Shown: positions 53,485 to 63,239 of the stretch, piece by piece
Layout of the letters: each line of letters begins with the position of its first letter
How positions within the stretch are numbered: position 1 is the first letter of the stretch
From: Mycolicibacterium aurum
GTDB lineage: Bacteria; Actinomycetota; Actinomycetes; Mycobacteriales; Mycobacteriaceae
Direction of reading: 5' to 3'
Assembly (NCBI RefSeq): GCF_900637195.1
Contig: NZ_LR134356.1
Location: 124,001 to 188,000, forward strand
DNA: 64,000 bases
Notes under the pieces: model-generated
Told to the model about the DNA's origin: nothing
Databases searched by the model: none
What the model saw: only the letters and a program-made list of their open reading frames with translations
Position numbers and translations under genes: made by a program

Positions 53485-56376
53485 TCAGGACTTCGAGCGG
53501 CCCGGTGTTCCGGCAATCGGATCGCCGTCCTCCCAGAGGAGGAGCTGCCGAACCGACTGGCGTGACCCGTAGGGCTGCAGCATCTGGCTCGCCGGACGGG
53601 GACGCATCCGCAGCGGCCACCAGAACCAGCGGCCGATCAGCGCTGCGATGGCCGGCGTCATGAACGACCGGACGATCAGCGTGTCGAACAGCAGGCCCAG
53701 CGCGATCGTGGTCCCGATCTGCCCGAGGATCCGCAAGTCCGCGAACAGGAATGACGCCATCGTCGCGGCGAACACCAGACCGGCCGCCGTGACCACCGCC
53801 CCCGAACCGGCCATCGCCCTGATGATTCCGGTGTTCAACCCGGCGCCGATCTCCTCTTTGAACCGCGAGATCAACAGCAGGTTGTAGTCCGAGCCCACCG
53901 CCAACAGCAGGATGACGGCCAGCGCCAACACGATCCAGTACAGCTGAATACCGAAGATGTCCTGCCAGATCAGCACGGACAGCCCGAACGACGCGCCAAG
54001 GGACAGCGCCACCGTGCCGACGATGACGAACGCGGCGATGATGCTGCGGGTGATGAACATCATCACCAGCAGGATGAGGCACAACGCCGCGATGCCGGCG
54101 ATCATCAGGTCGTACTTGGCGCCGTCCTGGATGTCCTTGTAGGTCGCAGCCGTGCCTGCGATGTAGATGTTGGAGCCGGCCAGGGGTGTGCCCTTGACGG
54201 CTTCCTTGGCCGAGTGCCGGATGACGTCGATATGTGAAATGCCCTCGGGCGTCGCGGGATCACCGTCGTGAGTGATGATGAGGCGGGCGGCCTTCCCGTC
54301 CGGTGACAGGAACAGTTTGAGCCCGCGTTGGAACTCCGGGTTGGTGAAGGCCTCTGGCGGTAGGTAGAACGAGTCGTCGGTCTTGGACGCGTCGTACGCC
54401 TGGCCCAGCGCGGTCGAATTCTGCAGGGCCGCCTCGGCCTGGTCGTTGAGGCCCGACGTGGTGGCGTAGTTGGTCAGCGTCAGGTCGCGGTTGGTCTCCT
54501 GGCTGTCGATCTGCGGCGGAATCAACGCAAGCAGCTTCGGCTGCAACGCATCCAGTTTCGCGATGCTGCCCGCGACGTCGGCCAACTGGTCTGTCAGGTC
54601 GTTGATGCCGTCGAGCGCGTCGAACAGTGACCGAAGCGCTGCGCAGATCGGGATGTCGAAACAGTGCGGCTCCCAGTAGAAGTAGTTGCGCAGCGGACGG
54701 AAGAAGTCGTCGAAGTTGGCGATCTTGTCGCGCAGGTCCTGCGCGGTGGCGACGGTGTTCTGGAACGCTCGGGTCTGCTCGTCGGTGACCGCACTTGACT
54801 GTTGCTGGAGCGAATACTGCTGGCGCAGAACCTCGATCGAATTGTTGATCACATCCACCTGCTTGAGCAGATCCGCCCCGCGGGCCTGCTGGAACGGCAG
54901 GTTGTTGACCTGGGACGCGCTGCTCGCGCTGATCTGGAACGGAATGGAGGTGTGGTCCAACGGGGTGCCGAGTGGCCGGGTGATGGACTGCACCTGTGCG
55001 ATGCCGTCGGTGTGGAACACCGCCTTGGCGACGCGCTCGAGCAGGATCATGTCGGTGGGATTGCGCAGATCATGGTCTGCTTCGATCATCATCAGCTCGG
55101 GATTCAACCGCGCCTGTGAGAAGTGTTGTTCGGCAGCGGCGTAACCGACATTGGCCGGGGCGCTCGCCGGCAGGTAGGGCCGGGCGTCGTAGCTGGTCGT
55201 GTAGCGCGGCAGGGCGAGCAGACCGATCAGTGCGATGGCGATCGTCGCGATCAGGATGGGCCCGGGCCAGCGGACGATGGCCGTGCCGATCCGGCGCCAG
55301 CCCCGGGTGCGCAAGGGCCGACTGGGCTCGAACAACCCGAAATGGCGTCCGATGATCAGCAACGCCGGTGCCAGGGTCAAGGCGGCGACGACCGCGACGA
55401 GGACCCCGATCCCGGCCGGAACGCCGAGACTCTGGAAGTACGGAAGCCGGGTGAAGGACAGACACAGCACTGCGCCGGCGATCGTCAGGCCCGACCCCAG
55501 GATGATGTGCGCGGTGCCGTGGTACATCGTGGTGAACGCCGTCACCCGGTCCTGGCCCGCGTACCGGGCCTCGTGGAAGCGACCCAGGATGAAGATCGCA
55601 TAGTCGGTCCCGGCGGCGATCACCAGCAGGGTCAGCAGATTGGTTGAGTACGTGGACAACTCGATGATCCCGGCGTTCGCGAGGACCGCCACGACGCCTC
55701 GCGACGCGGTCAGCTCGATCATCACCGTGAACAGCACCAGGAACACCGTGGTCAGCCGCCGGTAGAGCCACAGCAGCATGACCGCGATCACCCCCAGGGT
55801 GATCAGGGTGGTTTTCAGGGTGCCGTGGCGGCCGACCTCGAACTGGTCTGTGACCAGGGGCGCGGCGCCGGTGACGTAGGCCCGCAGACCCGGCGGCGGC
55901 GGGTTGTGCTCGACGATGTCACGCACCGAATCCACCGACTCGTTGGCCAGCGACTCGCCCTGGTTGCCCGCCAGGTACAGCTGCACCAGCGCCGCCTTGC
56001 CGTCGGCACTCTGCGAGCCGGCCGCCGTCAGCGGATCGCCCCAGAAATCCTGGATGTGCTGAACGTGCGTGGTGTCCTGGGCGAGTTTCTGGACCAGGCC
56101 GTCGTAGTAGTGGTGCGCGTCTGCGCCCAGCGGCTGGTCGCCCTCCAGGACGATCATCGCCGAACTGTCGGAGTCGAACTCGTCGAACACCTTGCCGATC
56201 CGCTTACTGGCCTGCAACGACGGCGAGTCCTGCGGGCTCAGGGATACGTTGTGCGCCTCGGCGACCGTCTCCAGCTGCGGCACAAAGACGTTGGTCAGCA
56301 CGGCCAGTGCCAGCCAGAACAGCGCGATGAGCACTGAGTATCGCCGAATGAAGTCGGGCACGCGCTGGGTGCTCAT
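53485..56376 (-). CDS. mmpL: MmpL family RND transporter
   Basis: 963 residues, eleven or twelve transmembrane segments with two large extracytoplasmic domains. The proton-relay motifs are present in both halves: [17 protein letters not shown] and [17 protein letters not shown]. MmpL proteins export lipids, siderophores or drugs to the outer envelope. ATG 56376 overlaps the mmpS stop (ATGA), giving the standard mmpS-mmpL pair. Cargo cannot be read from the sequence and no lipid-synthesis gene is adjacent. Confidence 0.92.
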   Translation of the reverse strand: MSTQRVPDFIRRYSVLIALFWLALAVLTNVFVPQLETVAEAHNVSLSPQDSPSLQASKRIGKVFDEFDSDSSAMIVLEGDQPLGADAHHYYDGLVQKLAQDTTHVQHIQDFWGDPLTAAGSQSADGKAALVQLYLAGNQGESLANESVDSVRDIVEHNPPPPGLRAYVTGAAPLVTDQFEVGRHGTLKTTLITLGVIAVMLLWLYRRLTTVFLVLFTVMIELTASRGVVAVLANAGIIELSTYSTNLLTLLVIAAGTDYAIFILGRFHEARYAGQDRVTAFTTMYHGTAHIILGSGLTIAGAVLCLSFTRLPYFQSLGVPAGIGVLVAVVAALTLAPALLIIGRHFGLFEPSRPLRTRGWRRIGTAIVRWPGPILIATIAIALIGLLALPRYTTSYDARPYLPASAPANVGYAAAEQHFSQARLNPELMMIEADHDLRNPTDMILLERVAKAVFHTDGIAQVQSITRPLGTPLDHTSIPFQISASSASQVNNLPFQQARGADLLKQVDVINNSIEVLRQQYSLQQQSSAVTDEQTRAFQNTVATAQDLRDKIANFDDFFRPLRNYFYWEPHCFDIPICAALRSLFDALDGINDLTDQLADVAGSIAKLDALQPKLLALIPPQIDSQETNRDLTLTNYATTSGLNDQAEAALQNSTALGQAYDASKTDDSFYLPPEAFTNPEFQRGLKLFLSPDGKAARLIITHDGDPATPEGISHIDVIRHSAKEAVKGTPLAGSNIYIAGTAATYKDIQDGAKYDLMIAGIAALCLILLVMMFITRSIIAAFVIVGTVALSLGASFGLSVLIWQDIFGIQLYWIVLALAVILLLAVGSDYNLLLISRFKEEIGAGLNTGIIRAMAGSGAVVTAAGLVFAATMASFLFADLRILGQIGTTIALGLLFDTLIVRSFMTPAIAALIGRWFWWPLRMRPRPASQMLQPYGSRQSVRQLLLWEDGDPIAGTPGRSKS

Positions 56377-56819
56377 CCGGATTTGTCCAGGCAGTAGGTG
56401 AAGGCGTTCAGGGTGTTCACCGATCTCTCGTCCTTGACCACGTCGTCGATCGTGATCCGGCATCCGATCGAATCGCTGTCTCCTTGGGCGGACACGTTGA
56501 CGAAGACCGCGGGCTGGGTGGTGGTGGCGTCGTAGGCCCAGGGCAGCGCGACGCCGTCGGCGCGCTGCGGTTGGGCGTCGACGTCGAGGTAGGTGATGGT
56601 GGCCACCGTGCCGGGCGGGCCGAACACCTCGAGGACGACGTGCTTGGGGTTGAACGGGACGATGTCGTTCTCGGAGCCGCTGGGCGTGGACACGACATCC
56701 TCAGAGGCGAAGATGCCGTGCAATCGGTACACAGCGAAGCCGGCCACTGCGAGCACAGCCACCGCCACCACGAGCATCCAGCGTCGGCGGAGTCCTCGAC
56801 CGATCGAGACCCGCTGCAT
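56373..56819 (-). CDS. mmpS: MmpS family membrane protein
   Basis: 148 residues: one transmembrane helix (about 14-34, [22 protein letters not shown]) and an extracytoplasmic beta-sandwich with the family's [21 protein letters not shown] and Cys pair ([16 protein letters not shown]). It is the accessory subunit of the adjacent MmpL transporter. ATG 56819 follows AAAGGG; an upstream in-frame start at 56852 lacks this. The palindrome at 56880-56892 lies in its promoter region. Confidence 0.92.
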   Translation of the reverse strand: MQRVSIGRGLRRRWMLVVAVAVLAVAGFAVYRLHGIFASEDVVSTPSGSENDIVPFNPKHVVLEVFGPPGTVATITYLDVDAQPQRADGVALPWAYDATTTQPAVFVNVSAQGDSDSIGCRITIDDVVKDERSVNTLNAFTYCLDKSG

Positions 56820-56879
56820 CCGTGACCCTTTCACTGCGGCGACAGCGCGCACACCAGGAACTTCCCATAGGAAAGCTAA

Positions 56880-56892
56880 TCAACTTGGTTGA
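56880..56892. promoter_or_regulatory. short palindrome upstream of mmpS
   Basis: TCAAC-TTG-GTTGA, perfect 5-bp arms. It lies 60 bp before the mmpS start in a 214-bp gap that otherwise shows no element. A TetR or MarR-type repressor site is possible, but no regulator gene is adjacent. Confidence 0.3.
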
Positions 56893-57033
56893 CGGTACGA
56901 CACCGGACGGGAGTGCACAACACCGGGGCGAGGGCGCGGCGGCCGGCGAGTCCGCGCCGATGCGTTGCGGCGCTTCACTATTCACAGGAACTTCCGAGCT
57001 CGGACTCCTGGCGACTTGATCAGCTGTCGGGTA

Positions 57034-57441
57034 TCAGCCCGCGGCGGGCGGGGTCACCCTTTCGGCGCCGATGGTCACGACAAGTCGTGTCTCGTCGGGG
57101 TTTCCGCTGAAATTGGGGTACGGAATCCCGAGGTACTTGTGCGAGATCTCGTCGATGCTCTCCCGGCCGCCTTCGGAGGTGATGGCGATGACCCGCCCCC
57201 GGACCGCGTAGAACCTCCGCATGTCCTCGGGATCGACCACGTTCACCGCGACTCGTGGGTCGCGCGCGAGGTTTCTCGCCTTCTGCATGCCGTCGACGAT
57301 GTTGATGACGATGTGCTCACCGTCGGTGTGCACCCAGGTTTCGGTGAGTTGAGGAGAGCCGTCCGGCATCAGCGTCGCGACGAAGCACGGGCTGGGTCTG
57401 CGCAGCAGATCGAGCAGATCGGCGGGAAGCGGTTGGGGCAC
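57034..57441 (-). CDS. PPOX-class (F420-dependent-type) flavin/deazaflavin oxidoreductase
   Basis: 135 residues from the GTG at 57441. Split-barrel features: FVATLMPDGSPQLTETWVHTDGEHIVINIVDGMQKARNLARDPRVAVNVVDPED, the standard opening of PPOX-class proteins, many of which use F420 in mycobacteria. It lies 35 bp downstream of the secreted serine protease gene on the same strand and may be co-transcribed. Substrate unknown. Confidence 0.88.
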   Translation of the reverse strand: MPQPLPADLLDLLRRPSPCFVATLMPDGSPQLTETWVHTDGEHIVINIVDGMQKARNLARDPRVAVNVVDPEDMRRFYAVRGRVIAITSEGGRESIDEISHKYLGIPYPNFSGNPDETRLVVTIGAERVTPPAAG

Positions 57442-57476
57442 GGACGGTCCTCTCGTCGAGCGTGTGCGGAGCGACG

Positions 57477-58169
57477 TCAGCTCCAGGTTTGGAGCCCCCA
57501 CTGCGCCATGACCGGGTCCACCAATGTGGCGTGCACGATCCGCCCGAAGATGTCGTCGCTGTGCGCGAAGAGGATGCCCACTGCTGCGACGGTGCCGTCG
57601 GCCTGCCTGGCGTACACCGGGGCTCCGGAGTCGCCGAGATCGTCCCACGCGCGGAAGGACACCTGCGTATCGGTGACCGCGGTGATGGAGCCGCAGGACA
57701 CTCCCGTGCGGGCACCCGACTTGCAGAGTTGCGGCTGCTCGCGGCGAAGGTCGTCGGCGGTCATCACACGGGAGACGTGCATCGCGTCCACCTGGCTCAC
57801 CAGGGGGACCGAGCTGCCGGCCAGGTCCACGAGTCCGACGTCACGCACACCCGGTATCACTTCCCACCGCACGTAGCGCCCGATCACCCGGTCACCCGAC
57901 GGGGTGCGCTGCAGAACGGTGTCGTTGACCGGATCCCGGTCGCAGTGGCCTGCGGTGAGCATTGCGGGCGCACCGTCGGGTCCGCGGACGGTGAAACCGG
58001 CCGTGCACTGGTAGGGCTGTCCGTTGGCCGCCATGCTGGTACTCACCAGGTAGGCCCCTGGACTGGCTACGGGGTACTCGCCGAAGGCCGAGGCGACCGG
58101 CACCTGGACGGTGGACAACGCGGTGAGCGCAGCGGCGCAGACGCCGGCGATCGTGAATGGGATTCGCAT
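57477..58169 (-). CDS. secreted trypsin-like (S1) serine protease
   Basis: 230 residues from the ATG at 58169. Signal peptide to about residue 28. The S1 catalytic triad can be assigned: His in LTAGHCDRD, Asp in RDVGLVDLAG and Ser in LGDSGAPVYA. Cys pairs (QCTAGF/GHC; QLCKSG/VSCGS) suggest two disulfides. Streptogrisin-like secreted proteases have this compact form. GAAGGA lies upstream. Confidence 0.87.
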   Translation of the reverse strand: MRIPFTIAGVCAAALTALSTVQVPVASAFGEYPVASPGAYLVSTSMAANGQPYQCTAGFTVRGPDGAPAMLTAGHCDRDPVNDTVLQRTPSGDRVIGRYVRWEVIPGVRDVGLVDLAGSSVPLVSQVDAMHVSRVMTADDLRREQPQLCKSGARTGVSCGSITAVTDTQVSFRAWDDLGDSGAPVYARQADGTVAAVGILFAHSDDIFGRIVHATLVDPVMAQWGLQTWS

Positions 58170-58417
58170 CAAGGTCCTTCGTACCCGAAGTTGCTCGTCG
58201 GAACCGCTCCGTCGAAGAACGGGGAGGTCCGGGGTTTTCGCACGGCCCCAGTTTCGGGCACGCATGACCAGCTTTGCCGCGATTTCACCGGAAATGTCAC
58301 AACCCGTGCCCCGGGACGGGGACGATCGAGGGATCGGGAACCGGTGTTCTGGACAGGGGCCGCCGACCGTCTCGGCGCGGTCCGAAATTTGTCGGTGGCT
58401 TCTGGTGTGATGGTGTT

Positions 58418-59710
58418 ATGTCTTTGGCGGCAACATCTTTGGGGCCTAAGGAGCGTCTTGAGGTGTTGTTCGAGGAGTTGTCGGAGTTGGCGGGTCAGCG
58501 TAATGCGATCGATGGGCGCATCGTCGATATCGTGTCCGAGCTCGATGGTGCCCGGTTGTGGGGGATGACGGGGGCGAAATCGATCGCCTCGCTGGTGGCG
58601 TGGAAACTGGGGATCTCCCCGCGCAACGCCGAGACCATCGTCGCGGTCGCTGATCGGGCCGAGCAGTTCCCGCGCTGCACCACCGGCCTGCGGCAGGGCT
58701 GGTTGTCGCTGGATCAGGTGGGGGTGATCGCTGAGCGCGCCGGTGACGGCTCCGATGACCATTATGTGGGGTTGGCGCGGTATGCGACGGTCACCCAGCT
58801 ACGCACCGCGGTCGCCCAGGAACTGCCCCCCGAACCCGACCCCACCCCCGAAGAGGACGACGAAGAGGACGACGACGAGGTCGGGGATGTCGCAGTGGAT
58901 CCCGGTGCGTCCGACGGGTCCATCACGAAGATCAGCGAGGCGGGGTTCACGACGTGGCGGATCCGGCTGGCGAATTCCGAGGCTGCCGCGTTCGATGCCG
59001 CGTTGTCGGCGCACCGTGATGCGTTGATCGCCGAGTGGAAAGACGACCACCGGATCGAGAGCCGCGACGATGCCCAGGTACCGCCGTTTCCGAGCACGAT
59101 GGAGGCGTTCACCCGGCTGGTCGAATCCAGCTGGGACGCCGAGGCCACCCGCCGCCCGCACGGCCAGCACACCACCGTGGTGGTGCATGTCGATGTGGAG
59201 ACGAAGGTCGGGGCGCTGCATCTGGGTCCGGTGCTCACCGATGAGCAGCGCCGCTACCTGAGCTGCGATGCCACCTGCGAGGTGTGGTTCCAACGCCACG
59301 GCCAGGTCATCGGGGCGGGGCGGGCCACCCGCACCGTCAACCGGCGGCTACGGCGAGCGTTGGAGCACCGCGACCGTGCGTGTGTGGTCCCCGGCTGCGG
59401 GGCCACCCGCGGCCTGCACGCCCACCACCTGATCCATTGGGAAGACGGCGGTCCCACCGCACTCGACAACCTCGTGCTGGTGTGTCCGTTCCACCACCGG
59501 GCGCATCACCGCGGGATCATTACGCTCACCGGCCCCGCGCATACCCTGGTGGTCGCCGACGCCCGAGGCCGCCCACTCAGCGGCGCCTCCCTGGCCCGAC
59601 CACCCACCACACAACCACCACGCGTCCCGCCCTACCGCGGACCCACCGGCGAACGCGCCCAATGGAAGTGGTACCACCCCTTCAAGGCGCCACCACCCAC
59701 GACCAACTAG
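58418..59710 (+). CDS. 13E12-repeat-type DUF222/HNH endonuclease domain protein
   Basis: 430 residues from the ATG at 58418. N-terminal DUF222 region (ERLEVLFEELSELAGQRNAIDGRIVDIVSEL, and GAKSIASLVAWKLGISPRNAETIV), an acidic linker (EEDDEEDDDE), and a C-terminal HNH nuclease motif CGATRGLHAHHLIHW...LVLVCPFHHRAHH. The family corresponds to the REP13E12 repeat proteins of M. tuberculosis, present in many copies in actinobacteria. Function unsettled. It faces ilvD with 5 bp between. Confidence 0.9.
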   Translation: MSLAATSLGPKERLEVLFEELSELAGQRNAIDGRIVDIVSELDGARLWGMTGAKSIASLVAWKLGISPRNAETIVAVADRAEQFPRCTTGLRQGWLSLDQVGVIAERAGDGSDDHYVGLARYATVTQLRTAVAQELPPEPDPTPEEDDEEDDDEVGDVAVDPGASDGSITKISEAGFTTWRIRLANSEAAAFDAALSAHRDALIAEWKDDHRIESRDDAQVPPFPSTMEAFTRLVESSWDAEATRRPHGQHTTVVVHVDVETKVGALHLGPVLTDEQRRYLSCDATCEVWFQRHGQVIGAGRATRTVNRRLRRALEHRDRACVVPGCGATRGLHAHHLIHWEDGGPTALDNLVLVCPFHHRAHHRGIITLTGPAHTLVVADARGRPLSGASLARPPTTQPPRVPPYRGPTGERAQWKWYHPFKAPPPTTN

Positions 59711-59715
59711 TCGAG

Positions 59716-61416
59716 TCAGCCGCAGACGGCTCCGGTGGCGGCCGAGCCGACCAGCTTGGTGTACTTCGCCAGCACGCCGGTCTTGTACACCGGAGGCAGT
59801 GGCTCGAAACCGACCTTGCGCGCCTCGAACTCGTCCTTGCCGACCAGCAGATCCAGTGTTCCGTTGGCCACGTCGAGTCGGATCTTGTCACCGTCACGCA
59901 CGAACGCGATCGGCCCGCCGTCAACCGCCTCCGGTGCGATGTGCCCGACGCACAGCCCGGTGGTGCCTCCGGAGAACCGGCCGTCGGTCATCAGCAGCAC
60001 GTCCTTGCCCAGACCCGCGCCCTTGATGGCGCCGGTGATCGCCAGCATCTCGCGCATCCCGGGCCCGCCCTTGGGCCCTTCGTAGCGGATGACCACGACG
60101 TCGCCGTGTGTGATCGTGCCGTCCTCCAAGGCGTCCAGCGCAGCCCGCTCGCGCTCGAAAACCCTTGCCGTGCCTTCGAACACGTCCGAGTCGAAGCCGG
60201 CCGACTTGACCACGGCGCCCTCGGGGGCCAGCGAGCCGTGCAGGATCGTGATGCCGCCGGTCGGGTGAATCGGGTTGTTCATCGCACGCAGCACCTTGCC
60301 GTCAGGGTCCGGCGGCTCGATGTGGGCCAGGTTCTCGGCCATGGTCTGTCCGGTGACAGTCAGACAATCCCCGTGCAGCAGACCGGCATCCAGCAATGCC
60401 TTCATCACCACGGGCACGCCGCCGATCTCGTCGACGTGCTTCATCACGTGGCGGCCGAAGGGCTTCACGTCGGCCAGGTGGGGCACCTTCTGTCCGACCC
60501 GGGTGAAGTCCTCCAGCGACAGCTTGACATTGGCCTCCCACGCGATGGCCAGCAGGTGCAGCACTGCGTTGGTGGATCCGCCGAAGGCCATGACGACGGC
60601 GATGGCGTTCTCGAAGGCCTCTTTGGTGAGGATGTCGCGCGCCGTGATTCCGCGGCGCAGCATCTCGACCACCGCCTCACCGGACTTACGGGCGTATTCG
60701 TCGCGCCGCTTGTCGATGGCCACCGGGGATGCACTGCCCGGCAACGACATTCCCAATGCCTCGGCGGCCGATGCCATGGTGTTGGCGGTGTACATGCCGC
60801 CACATGCTCCCTCTCCGGGGCAGATGGCGCGTTCGATGATGTCGACGTCCGCGCGGGACATCAACCCGCGGGCGCAGGCTCCGACCGCCTCGAAGGCGTC
60901 GATGATCGTGACTTCCTTCTCGGAGCCGTCCGTGAGCTTGGCAACCCCCGGCATGATCGAGCCGTTGTAGAGGAACACCGAGGCCAGGTCGAGTCGAGCG
61001 GCCGCCATTAGCATGCCGGGAATCGACTTGTCACACCCGGCCAGCAGCACCGTGCCGTCCAGTCGCTCGGCCTGCACCACGGTTTCCACGCTGTCGGCGA
61101 TCACCTCGCGGGAGACGAGCGAGAAGTGCATGCCCTCGTGGCCCATCGAGATGCCGTCGGAGACGGAGATGGTGCCGAACTCCAGCGGATAGCCGCCTCC
61201 CGAGTGCACACCGGTCTTGACCGCCTGCGCCAGCCGCTGCAGAGACATGTTGCACGGCGTGATCTCGTTCCACGACGAGCCGACACCGATCTGGGGCTTG
61301 ACCCAGTCGTCGTCGCCCATGCCGACGGCACGCAACATCCCGCGGGCGGCCGTCTTCTCCAGGCCGTCGGTGACGTCGCGGCTGCGGGGCTTGATGTCGA
61401 TGGGATCTGAGGGCAT
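59716..61416 (-). CDS. ilvD: dihydroxy-acid dehydratase
   Basis: 566 residues, full length. The enzyme dehydrates 2,3-dihydroxy-3-methyl acids in valine, isoleucine and leucine synthesis and holds an iron-sulfur cluster; ligands include the Cys in [11 protein letters not shown] and [13 protein letters not shown], and the start [10 protein letters not shown] region. It is Rv0189c by position. A minus-strand CATAAT box (61423-61428) six bases before ATG may give a leaderless mRNA. It is divergent from the copper operon, 77 bp apart, with the RicR site between. Confidence 0.97.
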   Translation of the reverse strand: MPSDPIDIKPRSRDVTDGLEKTAARGMLRAVGMGDDDWVKPQIGVGSSWNEITPCNMSLQRLAQAVKTGVHSGGGYPLEFGTISVSDGISMGHEGMHFSLVSREVIADSVETVVQAERLDGTVLLAGCDKSIPGMLMAAARLDLASVFLYNGSIMPGVAKLTDGSEKEVTIIDAFEAVGACARGLMSRADVDIIERAICPGEGACGGMYTANTMASAAEALGMSLPGSASPVAIDKRRDEYARKSGEAVVEMLRRGITARDILTKEAFENAIAVVMAFGGSTNAVLHLLAIAWEANVKLSLEDFTRVGQKVPHLADVKPFGRHVMKHVDEIGGVPVVMKALLDAGLLHGDCLTVTGQTMAENLAHIEPPDPDGKVLRAMNNPIHPTGGITILHGSLAPEGAVVKSAGFDSDVFEGTARVFERERAALDALEDGTITHGDVVVIRYEGPKGGPGMREMLAITGAIKGAGLGKDVLLMTDGRFSGGTTGLCVGHIAPEAVDGGPIAFVRDGDKIRLDVANGTLDLLVGKDEFEARKVGFEPLPPVYKTGVLAKYTKLVGSAATGAVCG

Positions 61417-61462
61417 GAGGTGATTATGCGCCTGGCGTTTCTCCCGGCCAAACCGTTATCCA

Positions 61463-61477
61463 TACCCCCGAGGGGTA
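61463..61477. promoter_or_regulatory. RicR (copper repressor) operator
   Basis: TACCCCCGAGGGGTA: the palindrome TACCC-N5-GGGTA described for RicR-controlled promoters in M. tuberculosis. It ends 5 bp before the TACGCT -10 box (61482-61487) of the DUF305-ricR operon, so RicR without copper would block polymerase. Confidence 0.85.
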
Positions 61478-61493
61478 CAAGTACGCTGGGCGC

Positions 61494-62117
61494 ATGACGT
61501 CGATCTCGATACGCCTGCTCGCCGCGCTGGCCGCACTCTGCGTGCTGGTGGGCTGCGGCAGTGGCGATTCGCCGGGCGACGACCAGACCGCGGCCGAGGC
61601 GTCCGGCACCCCCGTCATCACCGGCGAGCCCGCCGGTTACAACGCCGCCGACGTCACGTTCGCGTCCGCCATGGTTCCGCACCACCAGCAGGCCATCGAG
61701 ATGTCAACCATGGCACTGCAGCGGTCCGTCAACCCCGAGCTCATCACGCTGGCCAACCAGATCGTCGCCACACAGCAGCCCGAGGTCAACATCCTCAACG
61801 TGCTCCTGGTGCAGTGGAACGAGAACCCCGACATCCAGGCCGACCCGGGCGGGGCCGACGGCGGCGCCTCCGCACCGTCGAACCCGGGGAAGGTCGATGA
61901 CGCCACCATCGCCGAACTCGAGTCGCTGCGCGGCCCCGAGTTCGACACACTGTGGCTGCAGTCGATGATCGGCCACCACCAGGGCACGGTCGCGATGGCG
62001 AAGTCCGAGGTGTCCGACGGGAAGAACGTGGACGCCATCGCGATCGCCAAGACGATCGAGGCCGAGCAGGAAGCGCAGATCGGCCAGATGACGCGGATGC
62101 TGGAGGGCATGCCATGA
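61494..62117 (+). CDS. DUF305 lipoprotein, copper-associated
   Basis: 207 residues. Signal peptide with lipobox ending near Cys21 (LVGCGS). The DUF305 domain has two His-rich helices: VPHHQQAIEMS and MIGHHQGTVAMAKSE, plus a C-terminal EAEQEAQIGQM, the ferritin-like four-helix layout often linked to copper handling. TACGCT lies six bases before the ATG (leaderless), with the RicR operator over the promoter. It overlaps ricR by ATGA. Inferred role: copper binding or tolerance at the cell surface. Confidence 0.9.
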   Translation: MTSISIRLLAALAALCVLVGCGSGDSPGDDQTAAEASGTPVITGEPAGYNAADVTFASAMVPHHQQAIEMSTMALQRSVNPELITLANQIVATQQPEVNILNVLLVQWNENPDIQADPGGADGGASAPSNPGKVDDATIAELESLRGPEFDTLWLQSMIGHHQGTVAMAKSEVSDGKNVDAIAIAKTIEAEQEAQIGQMTRMLEGMP

Positions 62118-62431
62118 GTGAGAACGAGGCGGACACAGCCGAAGACGCCGCCCGCGGCTACTCGGCGCAGAAGGAGAACTACGCCAAACGGCTGCGCCGC
62201 ATCGAGGGCCAGGTGCGCGGCATCGCCAAGATGATCGAGGACGACAAGTACTGCATCGACGTCCTCACCCAGATCAGCGCCGTCAACAGCGCACTGCAGT
62301 CGGTCGCCCTGGGACTCCTCGACGAGCACCTGGGCCACTGCGTGTCCCACGCGGTCGCCGCGGGCGGCACCGAGGCCGACGCCAAGCTCGCCGAGGCATC
62401 GGCAGCCATCGCCCGCCTGGTCCGGTCCTAG
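62114..62431 (+). CDS. ricR: CsoR-family copper-sensing repressor RicR
   Basis: 105 residues. All-helical CsoR fold (NYAKRLRRIEGQVRGIAKMIEDDKYC). The Cu(I) ligands have exact CsoR spacing: Cys47, His72, Cys76 (C-x24-H-x3-C). Copper binding releases the repressor from DNA. Position just after ilvD matches Rv0190 (RicR). The operator upstream of its operon indicates autoregulation. Confidence 0.95.
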   Translation: MSENEADTAEDAARGYSAQKENYAKRLRRIEGQVRGIAKMIEDDKYCIDVLTQISAVNSALQSVALGLLDEHLGHCVSHAVAAGGTEADAKLAEASAAIARLVRS

Positions 62432-62453
62432 CCGCGGCGTGCGCGCCGGCGCA

Positions 62454-63110
62454 TCAGGCGCCCCGCTCCGCAGGCAGCGGCGCCGACGGCGCGGTTGGTG
62501 CCGCCTCGCCGCGCCCCGGTCCGGGAGGAGGCGCGGGCGCATCGTCCACGCCCGGAGGGGCAGGAGCGCCCGCAGGCGGGCCCGCAGGTCCGCCGTCCGG
62601 CCCACGGTCGCCCGGTCGCGGGGGTGGACCCGCCGATCCGGGGCCGCCGGGACCGGGCCCCTGGTCGTGGTCGTGACCGGGCGGCGGGGGAGGGCCCGCC
62701 GGGCCGGGACCGCCCGGACCCCAGGGTCCCCCGGGTCCGCCTGGTCCGCCGGGGGAAGGAGGCCCCCACGGCAGACTGCCCGGTCCGCGGTCACCACCGG
62801 GCGGCGGCGGCACCGGTGCCTGCGCGACTCCGCCCGGGGTGGGTGTGCTGCCGACGGTCAGTGACAGCATCGGGTGCGCGTCGACCACCTGACCGCCGAC
62901 GAACCCGATCAGCAGTCCCGCCGCCGCGGCGCCCACCGTGGCGCCGACGGGGTGGCGTCGGGCGGGCTCCCGCAGCGCCTGCCAGCGTGAGGGCCGTTCG
63001 TCGGCTGCCGCTGCGTCGGCAGGCGTGTCGGCGTGCGCCAGCGGTTCTGTCACCCCGGTGGGTGCTTCCGCGTCAGCCGAATCTGGTTGGCTGCGTTCGT
63101 CATTCGTCAC
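62454..63110 (-). CDS. proline/glycine-rich single-pass membrane protein
   Basis: 218 residues: an acidic N-terminus (1-45), a basic juxtamembrane stretch (RWQALREPARRHPVG), one transmembrane helix (about 54-74) and a long Pro/Gly-rich external tail with a DHDQ patch. Family not recognised. Divergent from the two-component genes; the intergenic region has tandem 11-bp repeats, so it is likely a target of that system. Confidence 0.75.
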   Translation of the reverse strand: MTNDERSQPDSADAEAPTGVTEPLAHADTPADAAAADERPSRWQALREPARRHPVGATVGAAAAGLLIGFVGGQVVDAHPMLSLTVGSTPTPGGVAQAPVPPPPGGDRGPGSLPWGPPSPGGPGGPGGPWGPGGPGPAGPPPPPGHDHDQGPGPGGPGSAGPPPRPGDRGPDGGPAGPPAGAPAPPGVDDAPAPPPGPGRGEAAPTAPSAPLPAERGA

Positions 63111-63161
63111 GGGAACTCCTCAGTCTTGATGCTCTGACTGTGCTGACGCTATGAGCCCGTA

Positions 63162-63180
63162 CTGAAGCCAACCTGAAGCC
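63162..63180. promoter_or_regulatory. tandem CTGAAGCC repeat (response-regulator-type box)
   Basis: CTGAAGCC-aac-CTGAAGCC with 11-bp period. CTGAA is the reverse complement of TTCAG, so this pair faces the one at 63201-63216. It is nearest to the start of the proline-rich gene. Confidence 0.6.
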
Positions 63181-63200
63181 GGGCGGGTGATTCGGCGATC

Positions 63201-63216
63201 TTCAGATTCTGTTCAG
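63201..63216. promoter_or_regulatory. tandem TTCAG repeat (response-regulator-type box)
   Basis: TTCAG-attctg-TTCAG, 11-bp period, ending 23 bp before the response-regulator start codon. With the opposite pair at 63162-63180 it gives two tandem sites facing each other in one divergent promoter. Confidence 0.6.
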
Positions 63217-63239
63217 GTGGCTACCGACACAATGGACGG

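Noticed and set aside
58418..59710. HNH/13E12 gene as evidence of a prophage or mobile island
   Set aside because: No integrase, attachment repeats or phage structural genes are near; such genes are scattered singly in actinobacterial chromosomes.
59284..61011. 575-codon plus-strand frame opposite ilvD
   Set aside because: Antisense shadow of ilvD; ilvD has all family motifs and full length.
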